Shown here in pieces: positions 1-5,970 of a stretch of DNA of 7,611 bases. The notes under the pieces were generated by a model that saw nothing but the letters and a program-made list of their open reading frames with translations, had not been told where the DNA came from and did not search any database. This stretch comes from Burkholderiaceae bacterium (GTDB lineage Bacteria; Pseudomonadota; Gammaproteobacteria; Burkholderiales; Burkholderiaceae): positions 1 to 7,611 of the forward strand of contig JAKONL010000240.1 in NCBI GenBank assembly GCA_022701965.1. Reading direction: 5' to 3'. Each line of letters starts with the position of its first letter. The first letter of the stretch is position 1. The position numbers and the translations under genes were made by a program.

Positions 1-1567
1 CGGACAGCATGACCTGCAAACCCTGGAGGATGCTGCGCTCGTCGTCGATCACCAGCACCCGCACGCCCTCGAGCCGGCTCGGGTCCTCGATCCCGACCGC
101 CGGGGCGGAGACCGTGGCCTGGCTCGAGGCGGTGCGCACCAGCAGATGCACGCCGGTGCCGCGCCCCGGCCGCGAGACGAGTTCGACGCGCGTGGCGAGC
201 AGCGACGCCAGGCGCTGCACTGTCGCCAGGCCGAGACCCAGGCCGCGTCCGCCGTGTTCGCTCAGGCGCTCGTACGGATCCACCTGGTAGAACTCCTCGA
301 ACACGCGAGCCTGGTGCTGCGCGGCAATGCCCACGCCGGTGTCCACGACGTCGATGCGGATGCTCCGCCCGCGCCGGCGCGCACCGATGAGCACGCCGCC
401 GGCATGCGTGTGGCGCAGCGAATTCGACACCAGGTTGTTGAGGATGCGCGAGAGCATCAGGTAGTCGCACCGCACGACGGCATCGGTCTTGCGCACCACC
501 AGGCGAAGGTTCTGCGTCTCCGCCACCGGGCGGAAGTTGCGGCTGAGTTCGTCGAACAGCGTGTCGAGCGGAAAGTTGGTCCACTGCGGCTTGATCACGC
601 CGGCGTCGAGCTGCGAAAGATTGAGCAGTCCCGAGAACAGGCGGTCGAGCGAGTCCACGCATTCGCGGATGTGGGCGATGCGCTGCAGCCGGACCGGATC
701 GGTCTCGCCGTTGGCCAGACCGTCGGAGAACAGCGTCAGTGCGTGGAGGGGCTGGCGCAGGTCATGGCTGGCGGCGGCCAGCATGCGGGTCTTGGCGCGG
801 CTGGCCACCTCCAGCTGCAGGTTCTTCCGGCCCAGTTCGGCCGTGGCGTCGGCGATGCGGCTCTGCAGCAGGCGGCGGCTTTCGGCCAGTGCGCCGGCCG
901 CATGGTTGAAGCCGTTCTGCAGGCGCCGGACTTCGGCGGTTCCGCCGACATCGACGCGCACGTCGTGCCCTGCGCCGAGCCGGTCCATGGCTTCGCCAAG
1001 CTCCCTGATCGGCGCGCCGATGCGCCGTGCGGCCCACCAGCCGGCCAGACCCACGCCCAGCAGGCTCGCCGACAGGACCAGGGCCATGTTGAACCACACC
1101 GCTCGCTGGGCACGAGCCACCGTGTCGAGGCTGATCTCCACCATGACCCGGCCGATCGGGGTGCCTTCTTCGCTGGTCACCGCCATCACGACCCGCAACC
1201 CCTCGTCTCGGGCTTGCCCGACGGCGGTGGAGCGGGCGACGATCTCGCCATCGTCCGACCAGATCTGGACCTGCTGCACGTGCGGCTGGAAAGTGCCGGA
1301 CTGCGCGGCGAGCAGCAATGCCCGGCGGTCCATGTGTGCAAGGGCCGACTGGGCGCCGGTCGCGACCTGCAGCGCGACGGTCTGGGCATTGGCTCGCATC
1401 AGTTCGGTGACGTTGTCCAGATGCTGCCGGGTGAGCACGCCGATCGAGCCGAGCGTCGCGACGGTGGCTGGAAGCAGCGCGAGCATCACCAGCTGCTGCG
1501 CCAGGGACAGGCCGGCCCAGAGAGGCGAAGTGGCGAACCGGTATCGAAGCCAAGGGAAAAACTGCAC
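1..1567 (-). CDS. Hybrid sensor histidine kinase with C-terminal receiver domain (partial, C-terminus outside window)
   Basis: Inner-membrane sensor kinase, read from my own reverse-strand translation; 522 residues lie in the window. Order: TM1 about residues 25-46; extracytoplasmic region about 47-157; TM2 about 158-178; HAMP-like segment and coiled coil to about 258; HisKA with phospho-acceptor H268 in ASHDLRQPLHAL; HATPase with N box around N378 and N382, G1 box DTGVGI at 409-414 and G2 box GRGLGLGLA at 440-448; then the start of a receiver domain (VLVIDDE, acidic D508/D509). The receiver's phospho-acceptor Asp lies beyond the window. The GTG start at 1567 is chosen because an in-frame stop lies 22 nt upstream (1589-1591), GGGGA sits about 8 nt before the GTG, and the next ATG (residue 28) would fall inside TM1. 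It is divergent from a periplasmic binding protein and near a LuxR-type regulator, its probable partners. The stimulus is unknown. The kinase assignment is firm; the pairing is inference. Confidence 0.93.
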   Translation of the reverse strand, partial: MQFFPWLRYRFATSPLWAGLSLAQQLVMLALLPATVATLGSIGVLTRQHLDNVTELMRANAQTVALQVATGAQSALAHMDRRALLLAAQSGTFQPHVQQVQIWSDDGEIVARSTAVGQARDEGLRVVMAVTSEEGTPIGRVMVEISLDTVARAQRAVWFNMALVLSASLLGVGLAGWWAARRIGAPIRELGEAMDRLGAGHDVRVDVGGTAEVRRLQNGFNHAAGALAESRRLLQSRIADATAELGRKNLQLEVASRAKTRMLAAASHDLRQPLHALTLFSDGLANGETDPVRLQRIAHIRECVDSLDRLFSGLLNLSQLDAGVIKPQWTNFPLDTLFDELSRNFRPVAETQNLRLVVRKTDAVVRCDYLMLSRILNNLVSNSLRHTHAGGVLIGARRRGRSIRIDVVDTGVGIAAQHQARVFEEFYQVDPYERLSEHGGRGLGLGLATVQRLASLLATRVELVSRPGRGTGVHLLVRTASSQATVSAPAVGIEDPSRLEGVRVLVIDDERSILQGLQVMLS

Positions 1568-1591
1568 GCCGTTGTCCCCTGTTGGTATTTA

Positions 1592-1620
1592 ATTGTGTGC
1601 CTGACACCTTCTGTTGACAA
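1592..1620 (-). promoter_or_regulatory. Candidate sigma70 promoter of the sensor kinase gene
   Basis: On the minus strand TTGTCA (1620-1615, 5 of 6 matches to the -35 consensus) is followed after 17 nt by CACAAT (1597-1592, 4 of 6 to the -10 consensus). Transcription would start near 1585, leaving a leader of about 18 nt before the GTG at 1567. The spacer contains a small GTGT-N5-ACAC inverted repeat (1595-1607). On the + strand the same bases give a weaker overlapping set, TTGTGT (1593-1598), 17 nt, GACAAT (1616-1621), which could serve the binding-protein gene. Prediction by eye only. Confidence 0.45.
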
Positions 1621-1651
1621 TCCCTCTTTCGAGGTGCTCGAACCCATCTGC

Positions 1652-2689
1652 ATGTCGCCAAGCCGCTTTCGTCGGTTGCTGTCGCTTTTTCCGGCCTTCG
1701 CGGCGACGGCCGTGTGCCTGGCATTGGTCGCGACAGCGCCTCTCGCCGCGCAACCGCAGGCGTCGCCGGCACCGCTGCGTTTCGGCATCCTGCCGCTCGG
1801 CGGCGCCTTCGAGTCGCGCAACGACTGGGTTCCCGTGCTCGCCGACCTCGGCCAGTTCCTCGGCCGGCCGGTGCACATGCTGTCCGTGAACTCGTACGAG
1901 GCGCTGGAGCAGGCCATCCAGCGCGACGAGGTCGACATGGCCTTTCTCTCCGGGCGCATGGCGCTCGACGTGGTGGTGCAGCGCCGTATGCGGGTGGTCG
2001 CGCAGGTCGTGCGCAACGACGGGCTCCCCGGCTACCGCGCGCTGCTGCTGGCGCGCCGGAGCGGCTCGCCCGACACGCTGGAGATGCTCCTGGCCACGCC
2101 GGAGCGCTGGCGTCTGGCGCGGGGCGACAAGCGGTCGGTGTCGGGCTTCGTGGTGCCGCAACTCCAGCTGTTCATGCCGCACCGGATCGCGATGGAGACG
2201 CAGTTCCGCAGCGAGGTGGTCGGCACGCACCAGGCCACCGCGCTGGCCGTGGCCAATGGCGAGGCGGACGTCGCCACCAACAACACCGCCGATTTCGCGC
2301 GTTTCACGCTGCAGTTCCCGGCCGAGGCCGGCAGCCTGAAGACCCTCTGGCAGTCGGAGCTGATACCGCACGCGCAGATCGTGGTGCGGCGCGACTATCC
2401 GCCCGAGCTCCAGCGCCAGGTGCAGCAGTTCCTGGTCGGCTATGCCCGGCGCCCCGGGCCGGGCGGCGACGCCGAACGCGCCCGCCTGAAGACGCTGCAC
2501 GACCTCGCCGGCTTCGTCGCCGCCGACGACGCCTCGCTGCTGCCGTCCGCCAGGCTGGCCTACCAGCTCGCTCGCCAGAGCGCGATGGAGGCGCAGTGGG
2601 TCAGCGAGGCGGCGAAGGCGGCGCGGCTCGAACGCATCGAGCAGACCTACGCCGCCCAGCGCACGCTGCTGGAGCAGGCCGGCCGCTGA
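1652..2689 (+). CDS. PhnD-like periplasmic substrate-binding protein, probable sensory partner
   Basis: 345-aa exported protein of the phosphonate-binding (PhnD, Pfam Phosphonate-bd) type. Residues 1-33 form a signal peptide: basic RFRR, hydrophobic core about 10-30, likely signal-peptidase I cleavage after PLAA. The Cys at 22 is not in a lipobox. Family landmarks follow: first strand LRFGILPLG (42-50), NSYEALEQAIQRDEVDMAFLS (80-100), GTHQATALAVANGEADVATN (191-210), SELIPHAQIVVRRDYPPEL (235-253). The C-terminus (about 300-345) is charged, helical and Ala/Gln-rich, longer than the core fold needs. ATG at 1652 is chosen because the signal peptide begins there; an in-frame GTG at 1634 is possible. 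The Shine-Dalgarno is weak (GAGG at 1631 is too far). No ABC permease or ATPase gene adjoins it; its neighbours are a histidine kinase (divergent) and a response regulator, so a role in ligand sensing rather than uptake is inferred. Its ligand cannot be read from sequence. Confidence 0.88.
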   Translation: MSPSRFRRLLSLFPAFAATAVCLALVATAPLAAQPQASPAPLRFGILPLGGAFESRNDWVPVLADLGQFLGRPVHMLSVNSYEALEQAIQRDEVDMAFLSGRMALDVVVQRRMRVVAQVVRNDGLPGYRALLLARRSGSPDTLEMLLATPERWRLARGDKRSVSGFVVPQLQLFMPHRIAMETQFRSEVVGTHQATALAVANGEADVATNNTADFARFTLQFPAEAGSLKTLWQSELIPHAQIVVRRDYPPELQRQVQQFLVGYARRPGPGGDAERARLKTLHDLAGFVAADDASLLPSARLAYQLARQSAMEAQWVSEAAKAARLERIEQTYAAQRTLLEQAGR

Positions 2690-2706
2690 GGCACGGGGCA
2701 CCATGC

Positions 2707-2735
2707 GGCCGCCCGATGGACTACGTCGGGAGGCC
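2707..2735. repeat. Inverted repeat between binding-protein and regulator genes
   Basis: GGCC-G-CCCGA (2707-2716) and TCGGG-A-GGCC (2726-2735) can form a stem of 9 pairs with one G-A mismatch and a 9-nt loop. It lies 17 nt after the binding-protein stop. No T-run follows, so it is not a standard intrinsic terminator; it could be an mRNA-stabilising or processing hairpin, or an operator. The rest of the 142-bp gap holds GCCGGC at 2739 and 2761 and a candidate promoter. Confidence 0.4.
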
Positions 2736-2758
2736 TATGCCGGCGGCGCCTGGTTTCC

Positions 2759-2787
2759 TTGCCGGCGCACGGGATCGCCGGTATGTT
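2759..2787 (+). promoter_or_regulatory. Candidate promoter of the response regulator gene
   Basis: TTGCCG (2759-2764, 4 of 6 to the -35 consensus) and TATGTT (2782-2787, 4 of 6 to the -10 consensus) are separated by exactly 17 nt. The start of transcription would be near 2794, about 38 nt before the ATG. This would let the regulator be expressed apart from the binding protein. By-eye prediction in GC-rich sequence. Confidence 0.35.
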
Positions 2788-2831
2788 CCCCGGATCGCCC
2801 GGCCGGGCTCCGGGCGTGGAGACGCAACGCC

Positions 2832-3521
2832 ATGAAAATTCTGGTCGCCGACGACCACCGGCTCGTCGTCGAGGCCGTCAAGGCCAAGCTGTCGGAACTG
2901 GAGCCGGGGGTCGCGTTCGTGCTGGCGCTCACCGTCGACGAACTCTTCGCCGGCGCATCGGACGATCTCGATCTGGCCGTGGTCGATCTCAACATGCCCG
3001 GCGCCGACGGACAGTCGCATGTCGACGAGTTCCGCCGTCGCCATCCGTCGGTGCCGGTGATCGTGCTGTCGGGCGACGAGGATGCGGGGGTCATGCGCAG
3101 GGCGCTGGCGTGCGGCGTGCGCGGGTTCATTCCGAAGGCCTACTCGCCGGAGATCATGATCTCCGCGGTGCGGCTGGTGCTGGCCGGCGGCGTGTACGTG
3201 CCGGCGATGCTGCTGTCGGCCATGCCGGTCGCACGGCCCGCCGCGGCGCAGCCACCGGAAGCATTGCCCGAGACCAGCGCGCCTTCGGGGGACGACAGGG
3301 CGCTCGCGCACCTGCGCAGCATGCTGACCGAGCGCCAGATCGAGGTCCTGCGCCTGCTGTCCCAGGGCAAGCCCAACAAGCTGATCGGCCGCAGCCTCGG
3401 CATCAGCGAAGGCACCGTGAAGATCCACCTGGCCGCGATCTTCCGTGCGCTCAACGTGCGCAACCGTACCGAGGCGGTGCTGGTCGCCCAGTCGCTCACT
3501 GCCATCGCCATCGCGGCCTGA
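2832..3521 (+). CDS. NarL/LuxR-family response regulator
   Basis: 229-aa cytoplasmic DNA-binding response regulator. Receiver domain about 1-120: acidic pair D7/D8 in ILVADDH, phospho-acceptor D52 in VVDLNMPGADG, S80 in VIVLSGDE, and K102 in GFIPKAYS. A Pro/Ala-rich linker (about 131-155) leads to a LuxR-type helix-turn-helix at about 162-221, with LTERQIEVLRLLSQGKPNK and the recognition region ISEGTVKIHLAAIF. All receiver active-site residues are present, so it should be phosphorylatable. The start is at 2832 because the receiver fold begins there and GGAGA (2818-2822) is spaced 9 nt from the ATG; an in-frame ATG at 2703 would add 43 residues with no domain. It follows the PhnD-like gene by 142 bp and is the probable output of the divergent hybrid kinase. 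Targets are unknown; the divergent spacer 1568-1651 is an obvious candidate. Confidence 0.93.
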   Translation: MKILVADDHRLVVEAVKAKLSELEPGVAFVLALTVDELFAGASDDLDLAVVDLNMPGADGQSHVDEFRRRHPSVPVIVLSGDEDAGVMRRALACGVRGFIPKAYSPEIMISAVRLVLAGGVYVPAMLLSAMPVARPAAAQPPEALPETSAPSGDDRALAHLRSMLTERQIEVLRLLSQGKPNKLIGRSLGISEGTVKIHLAAIFRALNVRNRTEAVLVAQSLTAIAIAA

Positions 3522-3540
3522 GGCGCGACGTCGCACCCGG

Positions 3541-3560
3541 CCCGCGGCTATCCTCGCGGG
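3541..3560 (+). promoter_or_regulatory. GC-rich hairpin with TATCCT motif abutting the gph start codon
   Basis: CCCGCG (3541-3546) and CGCGGG (3555-3560) form a perfect 6-bp inverted repeat with an 8-nt spacer ending directly before the ATG at 3561. The spacer holds TATCCT (3549-3554), 4 of 6 matches to a -10 box, placed so that transcription could start at or next to the A of the ATG (leaderless mRNA). No good -35 is visible. If instead the gene is read through from the regulator, the hairpin would sit where a ribosome binding site is expected, and none is visible. Confidence 0.3.
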
Positions 3561-4256
3561 ATGCTCACCGATCTCGCGAACTTCGACGCGGCCATCGTCG
3601 ACCTCGACGGCACCATGGTCGACACCCTGGGCGATTTCGTCGCTGCCCTCGATGCGATGCTGGCCGACCTGTCGCTGCCCGGCATCGATGCCGGCGCTGT
3701 CGGCGCGATGGTCGGAAAGGGCTCCGAGCACCTGGTGCGTTCGGTGCTGGCGCATGTGGTGCCTGCCGGCGAGGACGCCGACGCGCTGTACGGCCGTGCC
3801 TTCGAGCTCTACCAGCAGCACTACGTGGCCGTCAACGGGCGCCATTCGGCGGTCTACCCCGGCGTCGTCGAGGGACTCCGGGATCTCCGCGCGCGAGGAT
3901 TGAAGCTCGCCTGCCTGACCAACAAGCCGGGCGCCTTCGCGCTGCCGCTGCTGGCGCAGAACGGGCTGGACGGCTTCTTCGTCCATGTCTTCGGCGGGGA
4001 CGCGTTCGAACGCAAGAAGCCCGATCCGCTGCCGCTGCTGAAGACCTGCGAGGCGCTGGGCACCGTGCCGGCACGCACGCTGATGATCGGCGACTCCAGC
4101 AACGACGCGCAGGCCGCCCGCGCCGCAGGCTGCCCGGTGGTGCTGGTGACCTACGGCTACAACCACGGTGAACCGGTGCGCGGCGTCGATGCCGACGCCT
4201 TCGTCGGCTCGCTGGCCGGGATTCCCGGTCTTGGCGCCACCCATCCGCTCGGCTAG
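3561..4256 (+). CDS. gph: Phosphoglycolate phosphatase (HAD superfamily)
   Basis: 231-aa soluble HAD-family phosphatase, probably hydrolysing 2-phosphoglycolate to glycolate. Motif I is VDLDGTMVDT, with nucleophile D14 and acid/base D16. The helical cap follows at about 20-95. Motif II is LACLTNKPG with T120, and motif III is ERKKPDPLPLL with K153. Motif IV is MIGDSSNDAQAA with D178 and D182. The length fits betaproteobacterial Gph (E. coli Gph is slightly longer). The substrate is assigned mainly from motif pattern and position: gph next to trpE is a recurring arrangement in Burkholderiales. Related HAD phosphatases with other substrates cannot be excluded by sequence. The ATG lacks a visible Shine-Dalgarno; no other in-frame start precedes motif I. 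The stop overlaps the candidate -10 of the trp leader promoter. Confidence 0.9.
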   Translation: MLTDLANFDAAIVDLDGTMVDTLGDFVAALDAMLADLSLPGIDAGAVGAMVGKGSEHLVRSVLAHVVPAGEDADALYGRAFELYQQHYVAVNGRHSAVYPGVVEGLRDLRARGLKLACLTNKPGAFALPLLAQNGLDGFFVHVFGGDAFERKKPDPLPLLKTCEALGTVPARTLMIGDSSNDAQAARAAGCPVVLVTYGYNHGEPVRGVDADAFVGSLAGIPGLGATHPLG

Positions 4257-4259
4257 ACT
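4231..4259 (+). promoter_or_regulatory. Candidate trp promoter within the 3' end of gph
   Basis: TTGGCG (4231-4236, 4 of 6 to the -35 consensus) and TAGACT (4254-4259, 4 of 6 to the -10 consensus, including the gph stop codon) are 17 nt apart. Transcription would begin near 4266, almost at the leader-peptide ATG (4269). This would explain why that ATG has no ribosome binding site. The -10 region shares CGGCTA-NN-CTCG with the sequence just before gph (3545-3556). Confidence 0.5.
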
Positions 4260-4268
4260 CGACCTTCC

Positions 4269-4352
4269 ATGTTCGTTCATCACGTCATCCAGACAGGGCA
4301 AGGCTGCCGGGGAGCCTGGCTTTGGCGCACGCCGACCACACTGCCTGCCTGA
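4269..4352 (+). CDS. trpL: trp leader peptide (27 aa, Trp-Leu-Trp)
   Basis: A short reading frame of 27 codons starts 12 nt after gph and ends 115 nt before trpE. It begins MFVHHVIQTGQG and contains tryptophan codons at positions 17 (4317-4319) and 19 (4323-4325) in the stretch GAWLWRT. Two Trp codons out of 27, directly upstream of an anthranilate synthase gene, is the hallmark of a trp attenuator leader peptide: ribosomes stall there when charged tRNA-Trp is scarce. No Shine-Dalgarno is visible; translation may be leaderless from the promoter just upstream. An in-frame stop (the gph TAG) rules out an upstream start. The second Trp codon lies at the edge of a segment able to pair with 4368-4375. 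The peptide itself probably has no function beyond being translated. Assignment rests on composition, position and RNA pairing, not on homology. Confidence 0.7.
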   Translation: MFVHHVIQTGQGCRGAWLWRTPTTLPA

Positions 4353-4453
4353 TCGCGCGGCGCCTGCCGTGCGCCCGCCGTTCCGCCCGTTCACCGGTGC
4401 CGGGACCCATGGATCGAATGACATTGCCGGCGGCGGATTCCGTGCCCGCCGGC
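4324..4453 (+). promoter_or_regulatory. Candidate trp attenuator: alternative RNA pairings ahead of trpE
   Basis: Four segments can pair in competing ways. Segment 1, GGCGCACG (4324-4331, including the last two bases of the second Trp codon), is perfectly complementary to segment 2, CGTGCGCC (4368-4375). The adjoining CCGCCG (4375-4380) can pair with CGGCGG (4428-4433 or 4431-4436). That would break the strong hairpin between GCCGGCGG (4426-4433) and CCGCCGGC (4446-4453), whose loop can add 3 more pairs (CGG-ATT-CCG). A ribosome stalled at the Trp codons would cover segment 1 and free segment 2. The final hairpin ends 2 nt before the trpE Shine-Dalgarno AGGA (4456-4459) and has no following T-run, so control of translation initiation, or Rho-assisted termination, is more likely than intrinsic termination. 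Pairings found by eye; energies not computed. Confidence 0.5.
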
Positions 4454-4467
4454 CCAGGAAAACACCC

Positions 4468-5970
4468 GTGATCACCGAACTCGAATTCAAAAGTCTCAGC
4501 GCGCAAGGCTTCAACCGCATTCCGCTGATGGCCGAGGCCTTCGCCGACCTCGAAACACCGCTTTCCCTCTACCTGAAGCTCGCGCATTCCAAGGACGGCG
4601 GCCGCTACAGCTTCCTGCTGGAATCGGTCGTCGGCGGCGAACGGTTCGGCCGCTACAGCTTCATCGGCCTGCCCGCCCGCACGCTGATCCGCGCGAGCGG
4701 CTTCGGCGCCGCGGCACGCACCGAGGTCGTGACCGACGGCGAGGTCGTGGAGACCGCCGAGGGCAATCCGCTCGACTTCATCGAGGCCTATCAGGCGCGT
4801 TTCAAGGTCGCGCTGCGGCCCGGCCTGCCGCGCTTCTGCGGCGGGCTGGCCGGCTATTTCGGCTACGACGCGGTGCGCTACATCGAGAAGAAGCTCGAGG
4901 CCACCTGTCCGCCCGACACGCTGGGCTGCCCCGACATCCTGCTGCTGCAGTGCGAGGAACTGGCGGTGATCGACAACCTGTCGGGCAAGCTCTACCTGAT
5001 CGTCTATGCCGACCCGGGCCGGCCCGAGGCCTATGCGGTCGCGAAGCGACGTTTGCGCGAGTTGCGCGAGCAGCTGAAGTATTCCGTCAGCGCGCCGCAG
5101 GTGAAGCCGACGCAGGCGCATCCCCCGGAGCGCTCGTTCGCCAAGGCCGACTACATCGCGGCGGTCGAGCGGGCCAAGGACCTGATCGCAGGCGGCGACT
5201 TCATGCAGGTGCAGATCGGCCAGCGCATCAGCAAGCGCTATACCGAGTCGCCGCTGTCGCTCTACCGGGCGCTGCGCTCCCTGAACCCGTCGCCCTACAT
5301 GTTCTATTACGACTTCGGGGACTTCCACGTGGTGGCGGCCTCGCCCGAGATCCTGGTACGCCAGGAGAACACCGGCGACGGCCAGCAGAAGGTGACGATC
5401 CGTCCGCTGGCGGGCACCCGGCCCCGGGGCACCTCCCCCGAGGCCGACAAGGCGGCCGAGGTCGAGCTCGTCAGCGATCCCAAGGAGCGCGCCGAGCACG
5501 TGATGCTGATCGACCTGGCGCGCAACGACATCGGCCGCATCGCCAGGACCGGCAGCGTGAAGGTGACCGAGGCCTTCTCGGTCGAGCGCTACAGCCACGT
5601 GATGCACATCGTGAGCAACGTCGAAGGCACGCTCAAGGACGGCATGACCGCGATCGACGTGCTCAAGGCCACGTTCCCGGCCGGCACGCTGACCGGTGCG
5701 CCCAAGGTGCACGCGATGGAACTCATCGACCAGCTCGAACCCGTCAAGCGCGGCATCTACGGCGGCGCCTGCGGCTACATCAGCTATGCGGGCGACATGG
5801 ACGTCGCCATCGCGATCCGGGCCGGCGTCGTCAAGGACCAGGTGCTGCACGTGCAGGCCGCGGCCGGCGTGGTGGCCGACTCGGTCCCGGAGCTCGAATG
5901 GAAGGAGACCGAAGCCAAGGCGCGCGCGCTGCTGCGGGCGGCGGAGCTGGTGGAGGAAGGACTCGAATGA
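4468..5970 (+). CDS. trpE: Anthranilate synthase component I
   Basis: 500-aa TrpE, full length for the family. With the TrpG glutaminase it converts chorismate to anthranilate, the first committed step of tryptophan synthesis, in the cytoplasm. The N-terminal domain carries the tryptophan feedback motif LLES (residues 50-53, followed by a second YSF at 63-65). The C-terminal chorismate-binding domain shows [11 protein letters not shown] (311-321), [11 protein letters not shown] (344-354), [25 protein letters not shown] (406-413) and the [17 protein letters not shown] stretch. It is TrpE rather than PabB by overall resemblance, the LLES motif and the adjoining trpG. GTG at 4468 is chosen because ITELEFKSL is the usual betaproteobacterial N-terminus and AGGA (4456-4459) lies 8 nt upstream. 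Expression is probably under the leader attenuator plus allosteric tryptophan inhibition. Its stop overlaps the next gene, implying translational coupling. Confidence 0.98.
   Translation: MITELEFKSLSAQGFNRIPLMAEAFADLETPLSLYLKLAHSKDGGRYSFLLESVVGGERFGRYSFIGLPARTLIRASGFGAAARTEVVTDGEVVETAEGNPLDFIEAYQARFKVALRPGLPRFCGGLAGYFGYDAVRYIEKKLEATCPPDTLGCPDILLLQCEELAVIDNLSGKLYLIVYADPGRPEAYAVAKRRLRELREQLKYSVSAPQVKPTQAHPPERSFAKADYIAAVERAKDLIAGGDFMQVQIGQRISKRYTESPLSLYRALRSLNPSPYMFYYDFGDFHVVAASPEILVRQENTGDGQQKVTIRPLAGTRPRGTSPEADKAAEVELVSDPKERAEHVMLIDLARNDIGRIARTGSVKVTEAFSVERYSHVMHIVSNVEGTLKDGMTAIDVLKATFPAGTLTGAPKVHAMELIDQLEPVKRGIYGGACGYISYAGDMDVAIAIRAGVVKDQVLHVQAAAGVVADSVPELEWKETEAKARALLRAAELVEEGLE

Noticed and set aside
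1602..1619. Pho box in front of the PhnD-like gene
   Set aside because: The TGACA/TGTCA repeats are 13 bp apart rather than the 11 bp of Pho boxes, and the AT-rich spacer is missing.
146..1651. Long + strand extension in frame with the PhnD-like gene
   Set aside because: It lies antisense to the kinase domains and the signal peptide starts at 1652, so the extension is an open frame by GC bias.
2703..2831. N-terminal extension of the response regulator from ATG 2703
   Set aside because: Adds 43 residues with no domain before a receiver that begins exactly at MKILVADDH; the ATG at 2832 has a well-spaced GGAGA.
4426..4453. Intrinsic terminator before trpE
   Set aside because: The stem is strong but is followed by CCAGGAAAAC, with no T-run; kept only as a regulatory hairpin.
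2721..4520. 599-codon open frame on the minus strand across the regulator and gph genes
   Set aside because: Its translation is Arg/Gln/Ala/Gly-rich with no domain, and the + strand frames encode clear response regulator and HAD motifs; it is a high-GC antisense shadow.
4285..5850. 521-codon open frame on the minus strand across trpE
   Set aside because: Antisense shadow of trpE; low-complexity Arg/Leu/Gly composition and no recognisable motif.
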